Positions 43,978 through 52,994 of a stretch of 53,576 nucleotides of DNA are shown piece by piece. This DNA is from CAVURW01 sp963743595 (GTDB lineage: Bacteria; Verrucomicrobiota; Verrucomicrobiia; Methylacidiphilales; UBA1321), in the NCBI GenBank assembly GCA_963743595.1, contig CAVURW010000134.1, positions 1 to 53,576 on the forward strand. The letters are read 5' to 3'. Within the stretch, counting starts at the first letter, position 1; each line of letters opens with the position of its first letter. The position numbers and the translations under genes were made by a program. The notes below the pieces were generated by a model that worked only from the letters and a program-made list of their open reading frames with translations, did not search any database and was not told where the DNA came from.

Positions 43978-44338
43978 CGGTTAGCCCAACGCTCGTCAGT
44001 AGAAATGAGAACGACGATCCGCAGCCTCCCGTTCTGATTGTTACTGATTTCTCGACAAGCTCGAAAGAGAAAGTGTTGATGGTGACCATTTTATGTTAAT
44101 TCACTAGTTTCAGCCTCGAATCGAACGCGGACCTTCAGCCCGCGAGATTAAGAAATCATAGTCCTCGTGGTATAAATCTCGGGCCGAAAATCAAGAATTC
44201 TCGTGGCAAAGCGGCTATGGGGCGTTTTCGCTGGGGATGTCTCAGTGGAATCGGCGAGGAGATATGTTGAGAACCAATTGGCGGTGCGACTCAACCCTGG
44301 GCTGTGGCGATGACCACCCTTCCAGGGTGGTTTAGACT
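43978..44338. other. 361-base spacer without a recognised gene
   Basis: The spacer lies between convergent GH genes. It holds an imperfect hairpin (CCCGCGAGATT near 44137 pairing with AATCTCGGG near 44185) and, next to the GH5 stop, a stronger hairpin listed separately. No convincing coding frame, tRNA or known RNA was found. Being between two convergent stops it should hold only terminators. Confidence 0.3.
44313..44331. terminator. Hairpin beyond the GH5 stop, possible terminator
   Basis: ACCACCCT (44313-44320) pairs perfectly with AGGGTGGT (44324-44331) around a three-base loop, eight bases after the GH5 stop at 44339. It is symmetric, so it could serve the DUF5703 gene as well, but neither strand has a strong T run after it. 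So the terminator call is tentative. Confidence 0.4.
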
Positions 44339-45550
44339 TCAGTTTTTTGTCAGCTTACGATTTTGGCTAAACCCTTCGACCCACCAATCTGTCAGCCAAA
44401 AATTCGAGGACTGTGCAGGCGTCTGCGATTCGGTGAGGCCAACCGTCCATTTTTGAAGGATCTCGTCGTAGGAATCTGTCGAGAGATCGCACTTCACCTC
44501 ATCCGTGTAATTGAACGAGGCCCAACCCCCATTGTTTACCGCTTTGTAGGTCCACACGGTCCAGCTCCAGCCTCGTCGATTGAACGCATTAGCCATTTCA
44601 CGCGCCGATTCGGTCGTGTCTTGCGGAGCCTTGGTTTCACCTACGAAAATGGGCACCTTTACGTCGGGTGAAGCGCTGATTTTCTCGTTCTCATCGAATG
44701 CTTGAAGCCGTTCATTGATCGTCCCATCTTCGGCTCCTTTCGGCAAAGTCGCTTCCGGGTAATGCGGCGACCACACGACATTCGTCCAGCCCGACTTCAG
44801 AAAATTGGGATAGGAAACCCACTCGATGATCACGATTCGATCGGGATCTTGCGCGCGGATGGCGTCGTAGAACGCATGATGCGGCGCATCGCCAGGTGAT
44901 CCTTCCGGTTCATTGATCACGTCAAATCCAGCGATGGCACCATTGCCCTTAAAATGTTTTGCGAGCGCGCCCCAAATAACTGCCATGCTTGCGCGAACTT
45001 TCTTTCCGTCATCGGACCAGCGTGAGGGCAATCCATAGTTGTCCTTCTCGATCTGTCGCGGCCACATGTGAAAATCCAAGACGACATAGATGTTGCGTTT
45101 AGCCGCTTCCTGGACCACCCAATCGAGTCGACTGAAATCGATCTCGCCCTTGCTATTGCGAATCCATTCGCCTTTCGCATCTTGAAAATTGCGATGTGAA
45201 AACGGAACGCGAATCACATTGAATCCGTACGATTGGATTTTATCGAGGTCAGACGTCGTAAACCAATGATCCTGCCACGCCCTCATTAAGGTCGCGGCTT
45301 TCGCAGGTCCGAATCTACCCTCCAAAACCTCCAACGCACCCCGTCCGCAATCGTTCTTCTCACCGCACATCCAGCTCTCCGTAACCAGCCAACCTCCGAT
45401 ATTCACTCCCCGCAGGACGATCGCGTTCCCGTCGTGATCCACGATGCTGGCACCGTCCGTTTTTAGATACTTCGATGTATCGATCTGGGCATGAAGGGAC
45501 CAGAGCGACACTGCGAGAAACCCTAACGAAACAAGGGAGGGCGATTTCAT
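44339..45550 (-). CDS. Secreted GH5 family glycoside hydrolase
   Basis: 403 residues from the ATG at 45550 with a signal peptide (SLVSLGFLAVSLWSLHA). The GH5 start LRGVNIGGWLVTESWMC, then GFNVIRVPFSHRNF, YVVLDFHMWPRQ, the acid/base in GFDVINEPEGSP (Glu214), PHYPEATLP and the nucleophile in VPIFVGETKAPQD (Glu305), then a Trp-rich C-terminus (GWSWTVWTYKAVNNGGWASF). GH5 covers endo-glucanases, mannanases, exo-glucanases and beta-glucosidases; the GVNIGGWLVTESWM start recalls exo-beta-1,3-glucanase and glucocerebrosidase-type subfamilies, but the substrate is not proven. It is divergent from the sensor kinase gene. Confidence 0.92.
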   Translation of the reverse strand: MKSPSLVSLGFLAVSLWSLHAQIDTSKYLKTDGASIVDHDGNAIVLRGVNIGGWLVTESWMCGEKNDCGRGALEVLEGRFGPAKAATLMRAWQDHWFTTSDLDKIQSYGFNVIRVPFSHRNFQDAKGEWIRNSKGEIDFSRLDWVVQEAAKRNIYVVLDFHMWPRQIEKDNYGLPSRWSDDGKKVRASMAVIWGALAKHFKGNGAIAGFDVINEPEGSPGDAPHHAFYDAIRAQDPDRIVIIEWVSYPNFLKSGWTNVVWSPHYPEATLPKGAEDGTINERLQAFDENEKISASPDVKVPIFVGETKAPQDTTESAREMANAFNRRGWSWTVWTYKAVNNGGWASFNYTDEVKCDLSTDSYDEILQKWTVGLTESQTPAQSSNFWLTDWWVEGFSQNRKLTKN

Positions 45551-45642
45551 AAACCAGTTGTCCTCTAAAATAACTTTGATTGCAATTGCTCGAATGAGCG
45601 GTTGCGAGGAGTTTGCGGTTATGGTTCGCTACTGGTCGCGCC

Positions 45643-47685
45643 ATGCGCATTCCGTTTTCCATAGTTGCGCTGGTTTTCCTCGGATTCAATAGGGCGTCTG
45701 CGGAGCCGGAGATCATTCGCACCGCCCATGAGGTGCATACACTTTCCTTGGAGCAAGCCTACAAGGGCCTTCCTGCGGCGTTAAAGGGAGTCGTCACGGC
45801 GGTAAATCGGGGAATCGGCGGCGGTTTTTTTATCGATGATGGAACGGGAGCCGTCTACGTCTCATCCAACTCCGGCCAGGAATCAGTTGTGGAGGGAGAC
45901 GCGGTCAGTTTGAAGGGGGAATGCCAGCCCGGCTATTTTTCTCCCTACATCGCGAATGGTGTCTGGAAGAAAACAGGCACGCTTCCTCTGCCGCATCCTA
46001 AGGACATTCAGATCGATGAAGCGATGAGCGGTGCAGAAGACGATCAGTACGTGCGCATCAGTTGCTGGGTACGGGACTATTATGAGCAAGATCGCCAGAC
46101 GATGCTCGCGCTTTCCAATGGCGGATTTCGGTTTACGGGGGTTCTTGCAGAGCCTGGCGACCTGAATCTCGATTCTCTGATCGGCGCTCAGGTGATGATT
46201 ACGGGCGTCGTTTCCGCAGCAACATCGGAATCGAAATACCGTCGACTCGTCAGTGTCACCTTTTTCCCGCACATCTCTTCAAACATCGTTATTCAAACCC
46301 CCGCCCCGCCACTGAATACTGAAATCGTTCCGCTCAATAAGATAGGCCTCTACTCGATCAGCAATTCCCCGGGCAAAAGATTTTGCGTTCAGGGAGTGGT
46401 CACGTACAGGAATGAAAACTCACTCTTTCTCTCGGATTCCACCGGAGGAATCGGGATTACCAGCAACCACGATTTGTCGCATTTCCGAATCGGTGATCAG
46501 GTGGAAGCGACCGGTTTCTCGGAGAACGATCAGTACCTCCCGAAAATGGAAGATGCCCGGGTGGTAGACCTTCATCAAGCTGGCACGATCGCGCCTAAAC
46601 TTCTCTCGGCTGCCGATCTTCAACAAGGCGACGGTCACGCCGATTGGGTTCAAGTGAATGCGACGTTGCTGGAGCAATCGTGGCACTCCATAAACGCCTC
46701 GGGTGAAGCGCCCCGCTACGAGGTTAACCTTTCGTTTGAATCGGATAAAATCGTCTTTACAGGCTCATTTTTTACGACGAGTAATCCCTCGGATCTATCG
46801 CTGCCTGAACCGGGCGCTGTCGTCACGATCCATGGGCTCGTCATCAGCCAAGCCGATCTCTCTGGGGCGACGAACGGCTTCCGCTTATTGCTCAATTCTC
46901 CCGATAACTTGCAAGTGCTTCAACCACCCCCCTATTTCACCACGCAGCGCTTGCTCGTTGTCATCGTCATCGTGCTGAGCTTTTCGCTTCTCTTGCTCAT
47001 GGTGATTTTGCTCCTCTTTCGAAAGAACAGCCGGTTGAGTCTTAAGCTTCACGAAGATCGCGCCATCATGATTGAACGCGCTCGTCTTTCATCCGAGCTT
47101 CACGATACGATTCAGCAGATGTTGATCGGAACTTCGTGGCAATTGGACGCGGCGCTGAAAGGCGTGCTACCCAGCCAGGAACCGGTGCTACAAACCCTGG
47201 ATCTAGCGAAGAATTACATCAAACAAACTCAGGCTGAGTTGCGTCGATCCATTTGGAAATTGCGACATCATTCTCTGGAGGGATTTAACCTGTTCTCGGC
47301 GTTAAGACGCGAGGCGGAGACCATCAGCCAAGGCACCAATGTTAATGTGAACGTCTCGATTCCCAATGGCAATGAATCCGTTTCGCTAAATCCGCAGGTG
47401 GAAGACAACATCCTTCGCATTACGCAGGAAGCGATCACCAATGCCCTGAAGCACGCAAATTCGCCCGAGATCCATCTTACGGTTTCGATTATTGGAGAGC
47501 GCCTGGTGCTGGAGGTGCAGGATCAGGGCCAGGGATTCTCCACCAGTCAAAACAGGGAGGGCTCGGATCACTTCGGTCTTTCCAACATGAAAGAGCGGGC
47601 CGATCGAATCGGTGCTAACCTTACGATCACTTCTGTTCCCAACCACGGCACGACGGTGCGGCTGGAGTTTCTCATTAAAAAATAG
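45643..47685 (+). CDS. NarL-class sensor histidine kinase with OB-fold-like periplasmic domains
   Basis: About 680 residues from the ATG at 45643; a TTG at 45613 is less likely. A signal peptide (MRIPFSIVALVFLGFNRASA) precedes about 410 periplasmic residues with repeated OB-fold-like units (LKGVVTAVNRGIGGGFFIDD, then VQGVVTYRNENSLFLSDSTG with IGDQVEATGFSENDQYLP). One membrane helix (LLVVIVIVLSFSLLLLMVIL) leads to HisKA_3 with His487 in RLSSELHDTIQQMLIG, and HATPase_c (LRITQEAITNALKH, VLEVQDQGQGF, GLSNMKERADRIGANL). It is followed six bases later by its likely partner regulator. Confidence 0.9.
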   Translation: MRIPFSIVALVFLGFNRASAEPEIIRTAHEVHTLSLEQAYKGLPAALKGVVTAVNRGIGGGFFIDDGTGAVYVSSNSGQESVVEGDAVSLKGECQPGYFSPYIANGVWKKTGTLPLPHPKDIQIDEAMSGAEDDQYVRISCWVRDYYEQDRQTMLALSNGGFRFTGVLAEPGDLNLDSLIGAQVMITGVVSAATSESKYRRLVSVTFFPHISSNIVIQTPAPPLNTEIVPLNKIGLYSISNSPGKRFCVQGVVTYRNENSLFLSDSTGGIGITSNHDLSHFRIGDQVEATGFSENDQYLPKMEDARVVDLHQAGTIAPKLLSAADLQQGDGHADWVQVNATLLEQSWHSINASGEAPRYEVNLSFESDKIVFTGSFFTTSNPSDLSLPEPGAVVTIHGLVISQADLSGATNGFRLLLNSPDNLQVLQPPPYFTTQRLLVVIVIVLSFSLLLLMVILLLFRKNSRLSLKLHEDRAIMIERARLSSELHDTIQQMLIGTSWQLDAALKGVLPSQEPVLQTLDLAKNYIKQTQAELRRSIWKLRHHSLEGFNLFSALRREAETISQGTNVNVNVSIPNGNESVSLNPQVEDNILRITQEAITNALKHANSPEIHLTVSIIGERLVLEVQDQGQGFSTSQNREGSDHFGLSNMKERADRIGANLTITSVPNHGTTVRLEFLIKK

Positions 47686-47691
47686 GCGCTT

Positions 47692-48312
47692 ATGATTCGA
47701 ATCTTGATTGCAGATGACCACACAATTGTCCGAAGCGGACTCAAAACACTCCTCTCGACTGAGCCTGATCTCCGGATCATCGGGGAGGCGGTGAATGGCG
47801 AAGAGGCCGTGAAGAAGTACAAGGAGCTCAGCCCGGACCTGGCGATTCTCGATTTTCGCATCCCCATTTTGAACGGTGTGGAAGCGACCAAAGCGATCGT
47901 GCAGCACCATCCCGACGCGCACATCTTGATTCTGAGCACTTACGAGGAGATCGAGAACGTTTACCGGGCACTGGAAGCAGGCGCTTCAGGCTACATCCTT
48001 AAAGCCGGCTCCGGTACGGATTTGACCACCGCTATACGCGCGGTCGCAAAAGGGCAGACCTGGGTCTCGCCGGAATTGCGCTTTCAGTTGGCCTCACGAA
48101 AATCGGAACAATCCCTCAGCACGCGGGAAGTGGAGGTGCTACAGTTTGTCGCTGCAGGCGATAGCAATAAGGAGATTGCCTCCTCGCTGAACATCACCGA
48201 GCACACGATCAAAGCGCACCTTAAAAACATACTGCTCAAGCTGAACGTGCGCGACCGTACGGAGGCGGTGACCGAGGCTTTAAGCCGGGGCATTATTAAT
48301 CTTCCCGATTAG
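47692..48312 (+). CDS. NarL/FixJ family response regulator
   Basis: 206 residues from the ATG at 47692. Receiver (1-120): ILIADDHTIVRSGLKTLL, LAILDFRIPILNG with Asp54, LSTYEEIENVYRALE and the YILKAGSG lysine. LuxR-type helix-turn-helix (about 140-200): LSTREVEVLQFVAAGDSNKE, IASSLNITEHTIKAHLKNIL. It is a DNA-binding output of the adjacent sensor kinase, and the two form a two-component operon. The next gene (GH2) starts 74 bases later on the same strand, and the GH5 gene is divergent, so both are candidate targets. Confidence 0.95.
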   Translation: MIRILIADDHTIVRSGLKTLLSTEPDLRIIGEAVNGEEAVKKYKELSPDLAILDFRIPILNGVEATKAIVQHHPDAHILILSTYEEIENVYRALEAGASGYILKAGSGTDLTTAIRAVAKGQTWVSPELRFQLASRKSEQSLSTREVEVLQFVAAGDSNKEIASSLNITEHTIKAHLKNILLKLNVRDRTEAVTEALSRGIINLPD

Positions 48313-48386
48313 ACGGGGACCTGCCCGGAAGAGGGATGCGGCTGAAGGCGAGATCGCGATAGTCTACTGTACTGGAGTAATTTCGC

Positions 48387-51120
48387 ATGATCCGTAAGCT
48401 CTTTTCTATTCTCGCTTGTTTCGTCCTTCTTTTCCATCCGCTGGCTGCTTTGACGCCAGACCCGATCAAAGGGGGCGTCGAAATCGATTTAGCCTCGGAT
48501 ACGGACTGGACCATCAGCCTCGACGGCAAACCTCCGCGCCCTATTAAAGTTCCTGGTGGCGGTTGGAACTCCGATCGTCAAGAGCCGCGCATTCAAGAGA
48601 TGATGGATGTGAATGATTACGTGCTTTACGAGCGGAAAATCACGATTCCCAAGGTCTTTGGCGAAGAAACCGCCCGTATCCATTTCGGTGCAGTCGCCCA
48701 CGGTTGTGAAGTCTTTTTGGATGGCCAGAAAGTAGGCGAACACCACGGTCCGCAGGTCGCCTTTGATATTGACCTGACAACGGCCGCGAAGCCCGGCCAG
48801 GAGCAGGTTCTGCAGGTGAAGGCGTTTCACCGTCGCCACTACATGAAACCGGGGGAGAACATCGCGGACGTAGCGGTAGGCTGGGATTATCCGGAAGGTG
48901 CGGATGAAGCGACCAAGAAGGAGGCGAACTTTTGGTACAGTTGGCATGGTCTTTCGAAAGTGGGCTATGGAATCGTGAGATCGATTTCGCTGGTCGTGGA
49001 GCCCGTCGTCCAGATTCAGGATTATTTCATTCGGCCTTCGGTCACGAAGCAGGAGCTTTCCGCTGACGTGTGGATTCGAAACGCATCCAAGCAAGATCGC
49101 ACGGTCGATTTAAAAGCTGCGCTCTCGTCGTGGAATAAACGGGACTGGGCGTACCCGACTCTGCCGCCGGTAGAAGCCACGATTCCCGCATGTCAAGTGG
49201 TGAAAGTGACGCTTGGACCCGTGCCATGGACGCTCGGGCCGCAAAGTTATTGGTGGCCGAACATTCCCTTCGCTGAGGATTATATCGCGCAACTCCATCT
49301 GCTGCATTTCTCGCTCACGCAACAAAACCAAACGTGGCAGACCAAGACCGTTCGGTTCGGATTTGTGGAGCACTCAGAAGGCCCCTATTACTACATGGTC
49401 AATGGAGTGCGCGTGACCGGAATGAGTGACGCCACCGCAGAAGGACAAACGAGTTATTTCGATGGCTACGGCAGTGCTGCGGCTTGGCTGCCACCGACAG
49501 GAGACCACACCGGTTGCCCCGAGACTTGGCGGCGTTACATGCGGCTGAGGAATCAACATCAATCGCCTGCATTGCTCACCTCCCACGGAATACATGATGG
49601 AAGCGGCCGATGAAGTCGGTTTCATGCTTGTTCCCGAGGCCCCGATTTGGGGGAACGGGATGAGCCGATACACCCCGCAGTACACGCCTCAGACCTATCA
49701 TGACATGGGGCGCGACTGCAGAAATCATCCGTGCGTTGCCCGCTACTCGCTGACGAACGAGGTTACGGATTGGCCGCACGATTGGCCCAACGCGATCGAT
49801 GATATGCGGGAAGTGGACGACATTCATCCGCTGGTGTTTGAGTTGTCTTGGAAGGGAATTGGCCGCGTCGATGGCCCGAAGAGCGGATCGCACGCTTACA
49901 TCATGGAGCATTACTCGAACATCAGTCAAAAGATGGGGCCTGACACCGGAATTCGCGGCCAAGGCGAGAACTTTTGGCCAGGCGGAGGCGGCGGGTCTGG
50001 ACTCGCGGAGTTTAGCATCGGAGCACGGGTCATGCGGTTGAATGATTGGTGTTACTTTGCGCCCTGGAGTCTCCAAAATTATTGGCCGAACTTCTTGCAA
50101 GGAATGAATCACGATCTTCATGCGTGGAAGTACAATGACCATGCAGATCGTAAAGACGTTGTGGACGGTTGGGGTTCTCCCTGCATCAAATTCGTTCAAA
50201 AGAGCTTGAGCCCATACTTGCTTCAAGATCGCGGAATTTTGAGGACAAACCCGGGACCTCCGGAGGGCTTTGAACAGGGGCAAGCGGTTTGGCCCTATCA
50301 AGTCCCCGGCTATTTGCCCGGCCAAACGTTGATTCGACAAATCGAAGTCTTTAACGGCGGGCTGCTCGGCAATCAACTCGCGTTAAAATGGACGGCGCAT
50401 TGGGATAGCGCCGACGGTCCTGAAGCGATTCCCGGAGCCGTAATTGGCCCGTTTCAAGTCGAACCTGGATTTCATTGCACGCAACAAATCAGTTTCGCGA
50501 TTCCTACTTCCGGTCGAGATGAGCGCGATCTTTATGTCGTGATGGAGTCGATTAAAGACGGCAAAACGGTCTTCAAGGAAGACGGACTTTATTTCAAGGT
50601 ACTCAAGCAGTTGCCGCCCGTACAGGTGGCCTATCTCGGTGCGGACTCCGCCACGCAGGGGAATTGGCAGGGGAAGTACGGCAAAGAGGGTTACGAGTTG
50701 GAGGTCAAAGAGAGCAAACTGCCAAGCTACGCCGATTTCAAATGGACCTCCGGCGAACTTTTTACCTACGACGCTGCGACCGACGACATTCGCGCGCTCG
50801 AATACTTCATGAACCCGCCCACCGGTAAAGATCGAATCGCAGCCGGACGCTACGCCGACGATCTCACGTTCGACCTGGATGTCGGCCCGTCCCCGCACAA
50901 ACTGAGCATCTATAACTTGGACTGGGATCAGCGCTCGCGCGTCCATGAGATCGACATCATCCAACCGGAGACGCAACAGCCACTGGACACGCAAACGGTC
51001 GACCATTTCGCTAAGGGAGTTTATACCTCGTGGAAGATTCAGGGTAAAGTGAAGGTGGTGATTCACCGTGTTGCCGGCGATAACGCATCCGTCTCCGGCA
51101 TCTTTCTCGATCCGATGTGA
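48387..51120 (+). pseudogene. GH2-like secreted glycoside hydrolase split by a frameshift
   Basis: The ATG at 48387 follows a GGAG ribosome-binding site at 48374-48377 and opens a signal peptide (KLFSILACFVLLFHPLAALT). The first part (to 49613) has the GH2 sugar-binding and immunoglobulin-like domains (YERKITIPKVFGEETARIHF, VWIRNASKQDRTVDLKA). An extra A at 49548 breaks the frame; removing it gives RYMRLGININRLHCSPPTEY and the second part (stop 51120) with EAADEVGFMLVPEAPIWG, the acid/base in RYSLTNEVTDW and a possible nucleophile region RGQGENFWPG. The repaired protein has about 910 residues, normal for GH2. It may be a real pseudogene or an assembly indel. Confidence 0.8.
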
Positions 51121-51218
51121 GCCTGCCGAAGTGCGCCACTCCGAGACACCGCCCCCGCAAAGCGGCATGATTAGGGAAGATGAAACTACAGCACAGTTCC
51201 TGTCTTAGGCCCCCAGCA

Positions 51219-52145
51219 TTACTCGGAAACCGCCACATACCGCTCATCGTCGTCGGCATCCTCGTCGGCACCGTCGATGTCTGTATCGATTTCATCGATT
51301 GGGAGTTTATCGAGCTTTTGGCGGAGTGCTTCGGAGATATAATTGTGATGCAGATCGAGCTTCTTCAACTTCAGGATCGCGGGCGAATCGAGAAGCGCCT
51401 GAGCTCCTTGATCGCCGAGCGTGCCGAGCGAGAGATCCAGCGCTTCAAGTTGGCTGAGAATCGGTGATTTCACGATCTCCATCGCCACTTGATCCGCGAT
51501 TTCGCAATTGCGAAGGCCCAGGTGACGCAGCTTGGGAAACGGATTTTGATTGTAGACCGGACGGATGTTTTCGATCGCCCCATCCCAGCCGTAACTATCC
51601 GTTCCGAGCCATAGCTCCAGGTGCTCCAATGCCGGGAAATCTGAGTTCGCGATATCGTCCAGCACTTCCGAGGGCAGGCCACCCGTCTCGATGATCAGCG
51701 ACTTTAAATATTGATGCAGTCCGCGACCGATCTGCAGGCCCATTCCACCGCGAATGCGCAGGTGCTCCAGGTGCGGGTAGGCGTTCAGCAGTGGCCGCAG
51801 TTGCGTTTGTTGAATCCAAGAAATCTCGTTTTCTTCCATCACCACATCCAGGAGAAACAGCCCGCGCAAATTCGGCAGCTGCTCCCGTGCCGCGACGAGT
51901 GCCTCGACCACGGGCTCAATCGACTCCTGATTGTCCTCGCCGAGTGATCCGATGACGAGCCCAGGCGCTTCAGAAGCACCCGGCAGACTCAGAAACGTGG
52001 CGATCAAATCTTCCATTTTCGACTCATCGTCCCACTCGAGGGAGAGTCGATAAATCGTCTTCGTAAAATCCTTTGGCGCTTTCTCAGGATCAAAGGCTTT
52101 GATTGGAAATCCCATCCATTCTGAAGCGTGCTCTGAAATAGTCAT
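51219..52145 (-). CDS. STM4015 family leucine-rich-repeat protein
   Basis: About 308 residues from the ATG at 52145 (MTISEHASEWMGFPIKAFDP), which matches the start I recall for the STM4015 family; a frame open to 52217 is less likely. The N-terminal part (YRLSLEWDDESKMEDLIATF, APGLVIGSLG) is followed by irregular leucine-rich repeats (NLRGLFLLDVVMEENEISWI, HLEHLRIRGGMGLQIGRGL, ALEHLELWLGTDSYG, KLRHLGLRNCEIADQVAMEI, QLEALDLSLGTLGDQGAQAL, KLKKLDLHHNYISEALRQKL) and an acidic tail. It is cytoplasmic. It is divergent from STM4013 (75-base spacer). Function is unknown; the repeats suggest protein binding. Confidence 0.88.
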   Translation of the reverse strand: MTISEHASEWMGFPIKAFDPEKAPKDFTKTIYRLSLEWDDESKMEDLIATFLSLPGASEAPGLVIGSLGEDNQESIEPVVEALVAAREQLPNLRGLFLLDVVMEENEISWIQQTQLRPLLNAYPHLEHLRIRGGMGLQIGRGLHQYLKSLIIETGGLPSEVLDDIANSDFPALEHLELWLGTDSYGWDGAIENIRPVYNQNPFPKLRHLGLRNCEIADQVAMEIVKSPILSQLEALDLSLGTLGDQGAQALLDSPAILKLKKLDLHHNYISEALRQKLDKLPIDEIDTDIDGADEDADDDERYVAVSE

Positions 52146-52220
52146 GCATGCGAGGCTAGCTCGAAGGGGGGGTGATTCAAGCTTCATTTCCGCGACAAGT
52201 TCTGCCAGCCTCGCCACTTC

Positions 52221-52994
52221 ATGGAGGACCAGGATTTTCTATTCATAACGTTGGATGCGCTACGTTTTGACGTCGCGCAAGACTGCTTTCGGCGGGGCGA
52301 AACGCCGAACTTTGCCCGATGGTTCCCTGGCGGTTGGGAAAAGCGCCACTCGCCCGGCTCATTCACTTTCTCCGCGCACCAAGCCTTTTTCGCCGGATTC
52401 TTGCCGACCCCAGCCAATAATCCCAAAGCGGTTCGACGATTTGCCGCTAGGTTTGGTGGCAGTGAAACAACGGGGCCCGAGACGTGGACGTATAGTGAAT
52501 CCGACCTAGTCACGGCTCTGCGAGAACGCGGGTTTAGAACCATTTGTATCGGCGGTGTCGGCTTTTTTAACAAGCTAACGAATTTAAGCTGTGTATTGCC
52601 GAATCTATTTGAACAGAGCTTTTGGGAAACAAGCTTGGGCGTGACTGATCCCGATTCGACACAAAATCAATTTGAGCTAGCGGCTCAATTCCTGACTGAA
52701 ATTCCTCGCACACAAAGGGTCTTCTTATTCATCAATGTGAGCGCCATTCATCAGCCGAACCGTTTTTATCTTCCAGGCGCGGAGGCCGATAACGTGCACA
52801 CTCACGCCGCCGCCTTACGTTATGTTGACTCTCAACTCCCGATTCTTATGAAGGCGCTCACAACACGCGAATCTGTATTTGGAATCGTTTGCTCCGACCA
52901 CGGCACGCTCTACGGTGAAGAGGGCTACGTGGGCCATCGGCTCGCGCATCCGCTGGTCTGGACCGTGCCGTATGCAGAAGGAAAATTGATATGA
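52221..52994 (+). CDS. STM4013/SEN3800 family hydrolase
   Basis: 257 residues from the ATG at 52221. It is a sulfatase/alkaline-phosphatase-superfamily protein: DFLFITLDALRFDVAQD at the start (metal-binding aspartates), then a nucleophile region (PGSFTFSAHQAFFAGFLPTP), VFLFINVSAIHQPNRFYLPG, and the metal motif GIVCSDHGTLYGEEGYVGHR. It has no signal peptide and so works in the cytoplasm, unlike common sulfatases. Its stop overlaps the STM4012 start by four bases. The STM4011-4016 group is seen in Salmonella and scattered other bacteria; its product and pathway are not established to my knowledge. Confidence 0.9.
   Translation: MEDQDFLFITLDALRFDVAQDCFRRGETPNFARWFPGGWEKRHSPGSFTFSAHQAFFAGFLPTPANNPKAVRRFAARFGGSETTGPETWTYSESDLVTALRERGFRTICIGGVGFFNKLTNLSCVLPNLFEQSFWETSLGVTDPDSTQNQFELAAQFLTEIPRTQRVFLFINVSAIHQPNRFYLPGAEADNVHTHAAALRYVDSQLPILMKALTTRESVFGIVCSDHGTLYGEEGYVGHRLAHPLVWTVPYAEGKLI

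Noticed and set aside
49576..51168. Two long minus-strand open frames (266 and 261 residues) opposite the GH2 gene
   Set aside because: They lie opposite convincing GH2 coding sequence and do not resemble any protein domain.
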